Shown piece by piece: positions 1-5,135 of a stretch of DNA of 5,135 nt (position 1 is the stretch's first letter; each line of letters begins with the position of its first letter). The stretch is from Candidatus Stercoripulliclostridium pullicola (lineage in GTDB: Bacteria > Bacillota > Clostridia > Christensenellales > DTU072). The stretch covers positions 1 through 5,135 of the forward strand of contig JADINF010000141.1 in NCBI GenBank assembly GCA_017694145.1, in the 5' to 3' direction. The notes beneath the pieces are model-generated. The model did not search any database, had not been told where the DNA came from, and saw nothing but the letters and a program-made list of their open reading frames with translations. The position numbers were made by a program, and so were the translations under genes.

Positions 1-1
1 C

Positions 2-61
2 GCAGTCTATAAGTCGGACGATCCCGCGCGCACCGTGCGCGTACTGCGCGGAGAGCGGTAA
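2..61 (+). CDS. rpe: C-terminal end of probable ribulose-phosphate 3-epimerase (5' truncated by window)
   Basis: Only the last 19 codons and a TAA stop are present, reading AVYKSDDPARTVRVLRGER. From memory, this resembles the C-terminus of Rpe, where a Gly-Ser-Ala-(Val/Ile)-(Tyr/Phe) strand is followed by a polar-Asp-Pro turn and a final helix ending near Leu-Arg-Gly. Rpe is a cytosolic TIM-barrel enzyme that interconverts ribulose-5-phosphate and xylulose-5-phosphate in the pentose phosphate pathway. Context agrees: in Firmicutes rpe lies in the rsgA-rpe-thiN-spoVM run. ThiN (thiamine pyrophosphokinase) is the main alternative, because it usually sits directly before spoVM, but the residues fit Rpe better. 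The call rests on a very short tail, so the identity is likely rather than certain. Confidence 0.6.
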   Translation, partial: AVYKSDDPARTVRVLRGER

Positions 62-104
62 CCTTTTTTAAGAGGGGTACATATACTGGTGTAACGGAGA
101 CAAA

Positions 105-188
105 ATGAGAATAATCTGTATCAGTTGCCCCACGGTATTGAAACCCATAGTGCGTCTTATCAAAAAGTTATGTCCGGGAGATAAATAG
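105..188 (+). CDS. spoVM: Stage V sporulation protein M (SpoVM), 27-aa amphipathic peptide
   Basis: This small gene encodes MRIICISCPTVLKPIVRLIKKLCPGDK (27 residues). Aligned without gaps to the 26-residue B. subtilis SpoVM as I remember it, it keeps Met1, Ile6, Pro9, Leu12, Ile15, Val16, Arg17 and Asp26. In B. subtilis SpoVM is a membrane-surface helix that recognises the convex outer forespore membrane and anchors the coat ATPase SpoIVA. Pro9 is a key residue for localisation, and Ile6 has been tied to SpoIVA contact. Here residues 10-22 can form an amphipathic helix with basic residues 13, 17, 20 and 21. A GGAGA ribosome binding site (96-100) lies 4 bases before the ATG. Position is right: after the rpe/thiN region and before inverted rpmB. 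Odd points are three cysteines (5, 8, 23), Thr instead of Lys at 10, and a Pro-Gly near the C-terminus. It is short enough to be missed by automated callers. Confidence 0.85.
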   Translation: MRIICISCPTVLKPIVRLIKKLCPGDK

Positions 189-203
189 CCCGCAGACGCC
201 GTG

Positions 204-231
204 AAAAAAGCGTTCCCTTCGGGGAACGCTT
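204..231. terminator. Bidirectional hairpin terminator between spoVM and rpmB
   Basis: A perfect 10-bp inverted repeat (208-217 with 222-231) encloses a TTCG loop closed by C-G on the plus strand, the very stable UUCG tetraloop type. On the minus strand the stem runs into a T tract (complement of the A run 204-209), giving a good intrinsic terminator for rpmB read-through. On the plus strand the tail (TTCGTTTGCG) is a weaker U-rich run, so it could also end the spoVM transcript, whose stop codon is about 20 bases upstream. Stem and loop are directly visible; function is inferred. Confidence 0.85.
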
Positions 232-249
232 CGTTTGCGTGAATTATAT

Positions 250-274
250 AAGAAAACTGCCGCTTTCGCGACAG
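250..274 (-). terminator. First intrinsic terminator downstream of rpmB
   Basis: Read on the minus strand, CTGTCGC (274-268) pairs with GCGGCAG (263-257) around a GAAA GNRA-type loop, giving a 7-bp stem with one G-T wobble. It is followed directly by TTTTCTT (256-250). It starts about 45 bases after the rpmB stop codon. Together with the hairpin at 204-231 it makes a tandem terminator for rpmB. Confidence 0.7.
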
Positions 275-319
275 CCGATCCGCGCGCCCGTAAAGGCGCT
301 TACGTAAAGTCGGGGATAA

Positions 320-511
320 TTATTCTTTATCCGCTTTCTTCATCGTGCGCAGGCAACGAGTGCACACGTAAGCGTTACGGACTTTACCGTCTATCTCTAT
401 ATCCACTTTCTGAACGTTGGGCGTCCAGCTTCTTTTCGTTTTGATATTGCTGTGGCTCACTTTGTTGCCGCTCATACTGCCTTTGCCGCATATACTGCAC
501 ACTTTAGACAT
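320..511 (-). CDS. rpmB: 50S ribosomal protein L28 (bL28), zinc-ribbon type
   Basis: This encodes a complete 63-residue bL28, a small basic protein of the large ribosomal subunit. The length fits the short Gram-positive form. Visible family features are the N-terminal CSICGKG (Cys5, Cys8), the segment GNKVSHSNIKTKRSW (15-29), TPNVQKV (30-36) and the C-terminal CTRCLRT (Cys50, Cys53). The two CxxC pairs mark the zinc-binding (C+) version rather than the cysteine-free paralogue that some bacteria express under zinc limitation. The start is secure: an AGGAGG site lies 8 bases upstream and a near-consensus promoter lies just beyond it. The gene is convergent with spoVM and divergent from asp23. 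As I recall, the same inversion occurs in other Firmicutes. It is probably transcribed alone and ended by the two hairpins downstream. Confidence 0.98.
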   Translation of the reverse strand: MSKVCSICGKGSMSGNKVSHSNIKTKRSWTPNVQKVDIEIDGKVRNAYVCTRCLRTMKKADKE

Positions 512-519
512 AGTTGTAA

Positions 520-525
520 CCTCCT
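520..525 (-). promoter_or_regulatory. Consensus Shine-Dalgarno site of rpmB
   Basis: On the minus strand the sequence is AGGAGG, followed by 8 bases and the rpmB ATG. This is a full match to the anti-Shine-Dalgarno core, fits a highly translated ribosomal gene and fixes the start codon. Confidence 0.95.
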
Positions 526-545
526 GCGTTATTTCGCGCTTACGT

Positions 546-574
546 ATTATACAAAATATTTAAGCGTTTGGCAA
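546..574 (-). promoter_or_regulatory. Sigma-A-type promoter of rpmB
   Basis: On the minus strand a TTGCCA -35 (574-569) is separated by exactly 17 bases from a perfect TATAAT -10 (551-546). Transcription would start near 539, leaving a leader of roughly 28 bases before the ATG with the AGGAGG site inside it. It is the best promoter match in the window. Confidence 0.85.
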
Positions 575-602
575 CAGTTTTTAGGTACCTTTTCGAATTT
601 AC

Positions 603-631
603 TTGCAAATTATCGGGTATTGCTATATTAT
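603..631 (+). promoter_or_regulatory. Sigma-A-type promoter of the asp23-fakA-recG operon
   Basis: TTGCAA (603-608) is followed after 17 bases by TATTAT (626-631). An overlapping alternative -10, TATATT (624-629), is preceded by TGC (extended -10 form). Either would start transcription around 636-638, about 70 bases before the asp23-family ATG. It is back to back with the rpmB promoter, with 28 bases between the two -35 boxes. No other good promoter was seen before 709. Confidence 0.65.
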
Positions 632-643
632 ATATGATATCGA

Positions 644-693
644 TAAGTGCGCGCACGCGAGGAGCGGGAGCTTTTTGCGGCATTGCGCGCTTA
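644..693 (+). other. Predicted leader stem-loop upstream of asp23-family gene
   Basis: In the putative 5' leader, positions 644-653 (TAAGTGCGCG) can pair with 684-693 (TGCGCGCTTA) to give ten pairs including two G-U wobbles, with a loop of about 30 bases. The left arm also contains the perfect palindrome GTGCGCGCAC (647-656), which could form a competing fold. The ribosome binding site (GGAG at 701-704) lies 7 bases after the stem. It is not followed by a T run, so it is not a simple terminator. No known riboswitch class was recognised. The function is unknown and the pairing was judged by eye only. Confidence 0.35.
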
Positions 694-708
694 CCGCGAC
701 GGAGTAAT

Positions 709-1059
709 ATGGCGCTCACGACTACCAATATTTACGGCAATATCAATATCAGCGATCAGGCTGTAGCGATCATAGTAAGCAGGATAACGCTCGATTGCTA
801 CGGCGTCGTCGAGCTTGCAAGCCGCCGTCTGAGCGACAGTATCATGATACTTTTCAATAAGGAGCCTCTCGGCAAAGGCGTCAAGATCGTCACGATGGAC
901 AACCGTATTTTCGTGGAGCTTTACGTCATATTGAAAGACGGCGTCAACCGCGAAGCCGTTATAGAGAGCCTTCGTTCGAGCGTGCAGTACAACGTCGAGC
1001 ACCTCACCGGCATGCGCGTGAAAAGCGTCATCATCCACGTCGTGGGAGTAAAGTTATAG
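709..1059 (+). CDS. yloU: Asp23/Gls24-family protein (YloU-like, DUF322)
   Basis: This encodes 116 residues of the Asp23/Gls24 family (DUF322). The family pattern is visible: an N-terminal NIYGNINISDQAVAIIVSRI segment (7-26), a central CYGVVELASRR (29-39), then a beta-strand RIFVELYVILKDGVN and a C-terminal LTGMRVKSVIIHVVGV. Members are small soluble alkaline-shock or envelope-associated proteins; S. aureus Asp23 is membrane-associated through a partner. The biochemical role of YloU-type members is not well defined, though they nearly always precede fakA/yloV. The ATG at 709 is chosen because GGAG (701-704) lies 4 bases upstream and the next residues match the family N-terminus. The frame is open back to 568, but that 47-residue extension would include the promoter and leader and has no family match. 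It is the first gene of a likely operon, 31 bases before fakA. Confidence 0.93.
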   Translation: MALTTTNIYGNINISDQAVAIIVSRITLDCYGVVELASRRLSDSIMILFNKEPLGKGVKIVTMDNRIFVELYVILKDGVNREAVIESLRSSVQYNVEHLTGMRVKSVIIHVVGVKL

Positions 1060-1090
1060 AAATGGCGAAGTAATTCGGTTAAGGATATAG

Positions 1091-2725
1091 ATGAATATTT
1101 TACAGACAGCGGATATTCGCGAACTCTTCAAGGGCGGTGCGATTAATCTGAAAAACAACAGCGCATATATCGACAGTCTGAACGTCTTTCCTGTTCCCGA
1201 CGGAGATACGGGAACTAATATGAATCTTACCGTAACGTCTTCGGTCAAGGAGATGGACGCGGTCACGGAAGACCGCATGGACCTTGTGTGCGAAGCGTTC
1301 GCGCGCGGCGCCCTCAAAGGCGCGCGCGGCAACAGCGGCGTTATATTGAGTCAGATCTTCAAGGGAATGAGTCAGGTGATGAGCGAATACGCCGAGGTGA
1401 CCACCAAGATCTTCGCTCGCGCCCTCAAAAACGGTTCCAACGCGGCATACGACGTGGTAACTCATCCCAAGGAAGGTACGATACTTACCGTTATAAGACT
1501 CGTAAGCGACTACGCGCTGAAAATTTCCACTAAAAAGAAAGATTTTATTGAATTTTTCGATCTTTTACTCGTAAAAGGCGAAGAAGTAGTCAAGAGTACG
1601 CCCGAAATGTTGCCCGTACTGAAAAAAGCGGGCGTCGTGGACGCGGGCGGCAAAGGATTACTGACGATACTTTACGGCATGTCCAACGTGCTTAAAGGCG
1701 TTCCGATGCAGGAGCTTTCTCCCGCCGAAGCGGGGCAGGAGAAGGGCGAAGACCTTTTCGACGCGCCCGACGTGCACGACCTGGACGACATCAAATTTGC
1801 GTATTGCACCGAATTTTTCATCATAAACATGAAAAAGAAGACCACGCTTTCGGATATCGACAAGCTGCGCGACAAGCTCAACAATATCGGCGACTGCGTG
1901 ATAGTGGTGGGCGATCTCACTCTCGTAAAGGTGCACGTGCATACAAATAACCCCGACAAGGCTCTCGGTTACGCGCTCATGCTGGGCGAACTCGACAAGC
2001 CCAAGATAGAGAACATGCTCGAGCAGAATCGCGCGCTCAAGAAGTCGCGCGAGGAGCGTAAAGAGGAAGTCAAACCCGTTTCGCTCGTGTCGATATGCAA
2101 CGGCGAAGGCATCAAGCGTATTTTCACCGAACTTCGCGTCGACAAGATATTGGAGGGCGGTCAGACGATGAATCCGAGCGTAGCGGATATCGTGGGGCTC
2201 GTGGACTCCACCGGATCGGATACCGTGTACATACTCCCCAACAATTCCAACATCGTGCTCGCCGCAGAGCAGGCGAGAGAGCTGACCAAAGCGAAATTGG
2301 TAGTTATAGCTACAAAAAATATTCCGCAGGGCATTACCGCCGCTATCAACTTCAATCCTGAGGCGAGCGAAGAGGAGAATGTCGAGATGATGCGCCGCGC
2401 GATACGTTCCGTCAAGAGCGCTCAGGTCACCCGCGCGGTACGCGATACCGAGATGGACGGTTTCGATCTGCATAACGGCGACGTTATCGGTATTTACGAC
2501 AGGATAGTGGCGAAGGGCGATTCCGTCAACGAAGTGGCGCGCGAAGTAGTGGCTAAGATGGTAACGGACGAAACCGCGGCTATCAGTCTGTATTACGGCG
2601 CAGGGCTCGAAGCCTCCGTCGCGGAGGAACTGCAAGCCGTGCTTCAGGACGAATATCCTTTCCACGACGTCATGGTCTACGAGGGCGGTCAGCAACATTA
2701 TTTCTATTACATTTCCGTAGAGTAG
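1091..2725 (+). CDS. fakA: Fatty acid kinase catalytic subunit FakA (YloV/DhaL-like)
   Basis: This is a 544-residue protein of the DAK-phosphatase/YloV family, now known as FakA. FakA uses ATP to phosphorylate fatty acids bound to FakB (DegV-family) proteins, giving acyl-phosphate for phospholipid synthesis. The N-terminal DhaL-type nucleotide domain spans about 1-200 and carries PVPDGDTGTNM (34-44, metal-binding Asp37 and Asp39), ARGNSGVILSQ (78-88) and GVVDAGGKGLL (181-191). An acidic linker (about 205-228) leads to a middle domain with Cys239 and HVH (His282, His284), which correspond to the zinc ligands reported for S. aureus FakA as I recall. The C-terminal half (about 330-544) is the DegV-like FakB-binding region, with GGQTMNPS and LPNNSNI. 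Length is typical. The ATG follows AAGG (1081-1084) by 6 bases. No fakB gene is present here, which is usual. No frameshift or missing motif was seen. Confidence 0.96.
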   Translation: MNILQTADIRELFKGGAINLKNNSAYIDSLNVFPVPDGDTGTNMNLTVTSSVKEMDAVTEDRMDLVCEAFARGALKGARGNSGVILSQIFKGMSQVMSEYAEVTTKIFARALKNGSNAAYDVVTHPKEGTILTVIRLVSDYALKISTKKKDFIEFFDLLLVKGEEVVKSTPEMLPVLKKAGVVDAGGKGLLTILYGMSNVLKGVPMQELSPAEAGQEKGEDLFDAPDVHDLDDIKFAYCTEFFIINMKKKTTLSDIDKLRDKLNNIGDCVIVVGDLTLVKVHVHTNNPDKALGYALMLGELDKPKIENMLEQNRALKKSREERKEEVKPVSLVSICNGEGIKRIFTELRVDKILEGGQTMNPSVADIVGLVDSTGSDTVYILPNNSNIVLAAEQARELTKAKLVVIATKNIPQGITAAINFNPEASEEENVEMMRRAIRSVKSAQVTRAVRDTEMDGFDLHNGDVIGIYDRIVAKGDSVNEVAREVVAKMVTDETAAISLYYGAGLEASVAEELQAVLQDEYPFHDVMVYEGGQQHYFYYISVE

Positions 2726-2751
2726 GTTAAGTAACGGGCTTTGGAATTCGG

Positions 2752-4743
2752 ATGGAGCGGAACGAACTTCTCGGCGTAAAGGGAGTAGGTCCCGTAACGC
2801 TCGAAAAACTCAATTATTTAGGTATTTATTCGCGGCGGGGGATAGTAGAAAAGACCCCCGTCGATTATATCGATCTGGACGCGGTGAGCGATCTCGACGA
2901 AGCGGAGGACGGACAGTTCGTCGTGCTCGTCACCGAGATAACCTCCGCAAGTAAACCCTTCAGAAAAGGAAAACTTCAGATGTACCGCGTTACCGGCGCA
3001 ACCGACGACGGTAAGAAGGTAAAGCTCGTATGGTACAACGCCAATTACGTGGCTTCGGTCGTCTGCGCGGGAGCCAAAGTGCGCGTTTACGGCAAACTCC
3101 GTAAAGAGGGCAGGACTTTCGAACTTATCAATCCCGCTTACGAGAAAGCGGACGCGCTCGGAGAAGGCGAACTTCGCGGGATAAAGCCCGTATACGCGAC
3201 GCGCGGAGTTATCCCGCAGAAAACTTTTTCCGCAATGGTCGCGGACGTTATCGCGAAAGGCTTTGACGCCCGCGGACTTGCCGACGGCGAAAAAGGGCTC
3301 ATGAACCTCGGCGAAGCTTTCGTGAAAGCGCATTTTCCTTTAAGCCTATCCGAAGCCAAAGAAGCGAGGGAGAGGATAGAACTGGAGAAACTCCTTAAAG
3401 ACATTCTTGCATACCGCACCGTGCGCAGGGAATCTCGCAGGGCGATATATTACGAGGCGCACCCCGCCGTCATAGATAAAGTCACCGACGCGCTGCCCTA
3501 CAGGCTCACGCAGTCGCAGAAAGCGGCGGTGAACGATATCCTCGATAGAATGCAGTCGGATAAACCTCTGAACGCCATGCTCGTGGGCGACGTCGGCAGC
3601 GGCAAGACCGTAGTCGCGATGATAGCGGCGTATTACGCCGCGGCTTCGGGACATCAGGCGGCTGTCATGGCTCCTACGGAAATACTCGCCGTACAGCATT
3701 ACCGCACTTTCGAGAAATTTCTCGCGCCGCTCGGAGTGAAAATCGTATTGCTTACCGGCGGTTGCGGCGCTGCGGAGAAGCGCGTGGCGCGCTCTGCCGT
3801 TTCGTCGGGATACGCCGATATAGTCATAGGAACGCACGCCGTTATATCGAAAGGGGTGGATTTCCGCTCGCTTGCCCTCGTCGTCATAGACGAACAGCAC
3901 CGCTTCGGCGTGGCGCAACGCACCGCGCTCGTAGATAAGGGCGGCGCCGTCGATACGCTCACGCTTTCCGCGACTCCCATTCCGCGTTCCCTGCGGCTCA
4001 CCGTATTCGGCGACGTCGACGTGATGAGTATTGACAGGCGTTATTCCGCGGACAACGTTTCCACAGCCGTGGTCACGCCCGCAAAACGTAAAGGCATGAC
4101 CGACTATATCGTCGAAGAATGCCTCAAGGGCAAGCAGGCTTACGTCGTCGCGCCCAAAATATTCGACGCCGAAGGTATAGAGGGCTTCGCCGCCGAAAAG
4201 CTTTACAAAGAGCTTTGCTCGCAGTACGGCGACAAAGTAACGATAGGGCTTCTGCACGGCAGAATGAAGGCGCAGGAGAAACAGAAAGTCCTCAACGGAT
4301 TTGCGGAAGGGAAGGTGTCCGTACTCGTTTCCACTACGGTGATAGAGGTGGGTATAGACGTACCGAACGCCTCTATGATGGCTATATTCGACGCCGACAG
4401 ATTCGGTTTGAGCACATTGCACCAGCTTCGCGGCAGGATAGGCAGGGACGGCTCCAAGGCATACTGTTTCCTTTACACGACGAGATCCGGCGACGATATC
4501 GTGCGGCTCGAAACTCTTGTGAGAGAACGCGACGGGCTCGAGATCGCGGAGAAGGATCTCGAAATGCGCGGAGCGGGCGAGTGGCTCGGAGAAGAACAGA
4601 GCGGGAAAGGCGGCGCGTCGCTCTCGCTCGCGCTCATGCGAAAAGCCAAAGATATCGCCGACCGCACCGACGTAACTCCTTTCAAGAACGAACTCACCGC
4701 ATACGCGCTTGCGCGAGGTTTCGTCAAAATCAGTCTTAACTGA
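2752..4743 (+). CDS. recG: ATP-dependent DNA helicase RecG
   Basis: This is a complete 663-residue RecG, the superfamily 2 branched-DNA translocase that regresses stalled replication forks and processes Holliday and D/R-loop structures. It begins with the LLGVKGVGP helix-hairpin-like segment (6-14) and an OB-fold wedge domain (about 50-150). Helicase motifs follow in order: LTQSQ (252-256), Walker A GDVGSGKT (279-286), APTEILA (307-313), LTGG (334-337), IGTHA (359-363), DEQHRFG (380-386), LSATPIPR (405-412), LLHGRM (500-505), STTVIEVGIDVP (527-538) and QLRGRIGR (558-565). The RecG-specific DLEMRGAGEWLG (602-613) follows, so the wedge and post-motif VI regions identify RecG rather than Mfd or PriA. 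It is slightly shorter than B. subtilis RecG (about 680). The ribosome binding site is weak (GGA at 2743-2745), suggesting coupling to fakA 26 bases upstream. An in-frame TAA at 2728 rules out a long N-terminal extension. Confidence 0.98.
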   Translation: MERNELLGVKGVGPVTLEKLNYLGIYSRRGIVEKTPVDYIDLDAVSDLDEAEDGQFVVLVTEITSASKPFRKGKLQMYRVTGATDDGKKVKLVWYNANYVASVVCAGAKVRVYGKLRKEGRTFELINPAYEKADALGEGELRGIKPVYATRGVIPQKTFSAMVADVIAKGFDARGLADGEKGLMNLGEAFVKAHFPLSLSEAKEARERIELEKLLKDILAYRTVRRESRRAIYYEAHPAVIDKVTDALPYRLTQSQKAAVNDILDRMQSDKPLNAMLVGDVGSGKTVVAMIAAYYAAASGHQAAVMAPTEILAVQHYRTFEKFLAPLGVKIVLLTGGCGAAEKRVARSAVSSGYADIVIGTHAVISKGVDFRSLALVVIDEQHRFGVAQRTALVDKGGAVDTLTLSATPIPRSLRLTVFGDVDVMSIDRRYSADNVSTAVVTPAKRKGMTDYIVEECLKGKQAYVVAPKIFDAEGIEGFAAEKLYKELCSQYGDKVTIGLLHGRMKAQEKQKVLNGFAEGKVSVLVSTTVIEVGIDVPNASMMAIFDADRFGLSTLHQLRGRIGRDGSKAYCFLYTTRSGDDIVRLETLVRERDGLEIAEKDLEMRGAGEWLGEEQSGKGGASLSLALMRKAKDIADRTDVTPFKNELTAYALARGFVKISLN

Positions 4744-4749
4744 CCTTTT

Positions 4750-4785
4750 TCCGACCTTAGGGCGGACACGACTTATATATATTTT
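4750..4785 (+). terminator. Weak terminator candidate after recG
   Basis: TCCGACC (4750-4756) can pair with GGGCGGA (4760-4766) around a 3-base TTA loop, with one A-G mismatch. The T-rich stretch that follows (TTATATATATTTTT, 4772-4785) starts several bases after the stem rather than directly after it. It may end the asp23-fakA-recG transcript, but the geometry is poor. Confidence 0.3.
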
Positions 4786-4806
4786 TCGCTTATTTTGTCT
4801 TATACG

Positions 4807-4835
4807 TCGCGACATCGGGGACTATGGTTTATAAT
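4807..4835 (+). promoter_or_regulatory. Promoter candidate for the terminal secreted-protein gene
   Basis: A perfect TATAAT -10 box lies at 4830-4835, about 20 bases before the ATG at 4856. At 17-base spacing the -35 position (4807-4812) reads TCGCGA, only 3 of 6 matches to TTGACA. That hexamer is the core of an 8-bp palindrome, GTCGCGAC (4806-4813). Expression might therefore need an activator, or a different sigma factor, but this is inference. The predicted start near 4842 would leave a short leader carrying AAGGA (4844-4848). Confidence 0.45.
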
Positions 4836-4855
4836 CCGTTCAAAAGGACGGATCA

Positions 4856-5135
4856 ATGAAAAAAAATGCTCCTAAAATTTTAGCGATATTTCTACTTACG
4901 GTGATAGCCGTGCTCATGGTGGTTGCGGGAAGCGGTACCGTTGCGGATCTTTTCAAAGGCAAGGATACCGACGTCCCCGGAAGCTCCGCCAACGTGGAGG
5001 ACGGCGATACTCCTCCCGCGGAAGATCCGGCTCAGGGCTCCGGCAACGTGACGGAGGACGAGACGAACAACGTGTTCTTCCCCGTTCCTCCCGAAGCGAG
5101 CGCGATATACGCTTACACGCAAAGTCTTTGGAGCG
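4856..5135 (+). CDS. Hypothetical secreted or membrane-anchored protein (3' truncated by window)
   Basis: An open frame runs from ATG 4856 to the window end (93 codons, no stop). AAGGA (4844-4848) lies 7 bases upstream. The N-terminus is MKKNAPK, followed by a strongly hydrophobic stretch at residues 8-24 (ILAIFLLTVIAVLMVVA), the shape of a signal peptide or a single N-terminal membrane anchor. There is no cysteine after it, so it is not a lipoprotein. Possible signal-peptidase sites are after Ala24 or Ala30. Residues about 34-72 form a low-complexity linker rich in Asp, Glu, Gly, Ser and Pro, typical of an exposed tether. The last visible part, FFPVPPEASAIYAYTQSLWS, may start a folded domain. 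I do not recognise the family. It appears to be a separate transcription unit from recG. Confidence 0.8.
   Translation, partial: MKKNAPKILAIFLLTVIAVLMVVAGSGTVADLFKGKDTDVPGSSANVEDGDTPPAEDPAQGSGNVTEDETNNVFFPVPPEASAIYAYTQSLWS

Noticed and set aside
80..87. CATATACT resembling a sigma-E -10 element (or TATACT, a sigma-A -10) before spoVM
   Set aside because: SpoVM would be expected under sigma-E, but I see no matching -35 at the right distance. The implied start near 94 leaves only about 2 bases before the GGAGA site. spoVM may instead be read from an upstream promoter.
284..310. GCGCC/GGCGC and CGTAA/TTACG short inverted repeats downstream of rpmB
   Set aside because: The stems are only 5 bp, mutually exclusive and not followed by a T run, so they are likely chance in GC-rich sequence.
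235..444. Plus-strand frame of 69 codons opposite rpmB
   Set aside because: It overlaps the clear L28 gene and the rpmB terminator, and its protein looks random.
568..708. 47-residue N-terminal extension of the asp23-family gene
   Set aside because: It would place the promoter and leader inside coding sequence, has no clear ribosome binding site, and does not match the family N-terminus. The ATG at 709 has a GGAG site.
1658..2698. A 346-codon open frame on the minus strand, antisense to fakA
   Set aside because: Same cause: the plus-strand frame is a full FakA. The antisense product is His/Arg-rich with no family features.
3346..4815. A 489-codon open frame on the minus strand, antisense to recG
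   Set aside because: It is a shadow frame caused by the codon bias of recG. The plus strand carries every RecG helicase motif in order, and the antisense translation has no recognisable domain.

Overview
The window reads as a conserved chromosomal housekeeping and sporulation neighbourhood of a Firmicute, most likely an endospore-forming member of the Clostridia. The grounds are the gene order (end of rpe, spoVM, inverted rpmB, asp23/yloU, fakA/yloV, recG), which matches the Bacillus/Clostridium arrangement, and a 27-codon peptide gene that matches the sporulation peptide SpoVM at its key positions. Base composition looks balanced to slightly GC-rich, with many GCG, CGC and GTC codons, so it is not an AT-rich Clostridium sensu stricto. 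A deeper-branching uncultured Clostridia lineage is possible but cannot be settled from this window.

Layout. Positions 2-61 are the last 19 codons of a plus-strand gene, probably ribulose-phosphate 3-epimerase. Positions 105-188 encode SpoVM. Positions 189-319 are a convergent intergenic region with two hairpin terminators, one of them apparently bidirectional. Positions 320-511 (minus) encode ribosomal protein L28 with an AGGAGG ribosome binding site. Positions 512-708 hold two back-to-back sigma-A-like promoters, one for rpmB (minus) and one for the asp23 operon (plus), followed by a leader with a predicted stem-loop. Positions 709-4743 hold three tightly spaced plus-strand genes: asp23-family, fakA and recG, with gaps of 31 and 26 bases. 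Positions 4744-4855 hold a weak terminator candidate and a promoter candidate for a separate plus-strand gene that runs off the window end and begins like a secreted or membrane-anchored protein with an acidic linker.

How the genes work together. The asp23-fakA-recG cluster looks like one transcription unit, joining an envelope-associated Asp23 protein, the fatty-acid kinase catalytic subunit and a replication-fork helicase. Their co-transcription is a common synteny rather than one pathway. SpoVM would act only in sporulation, at the outer forespore membrane. I found no mobile element, CRISPR array, tRNA or rRNA, and no convincing new multi-gene system. The points most worth a second look are the small SpoVM gene, the compact divergent promoter region with its structured leader, and the truncated secreted-protein gene at the right edge.
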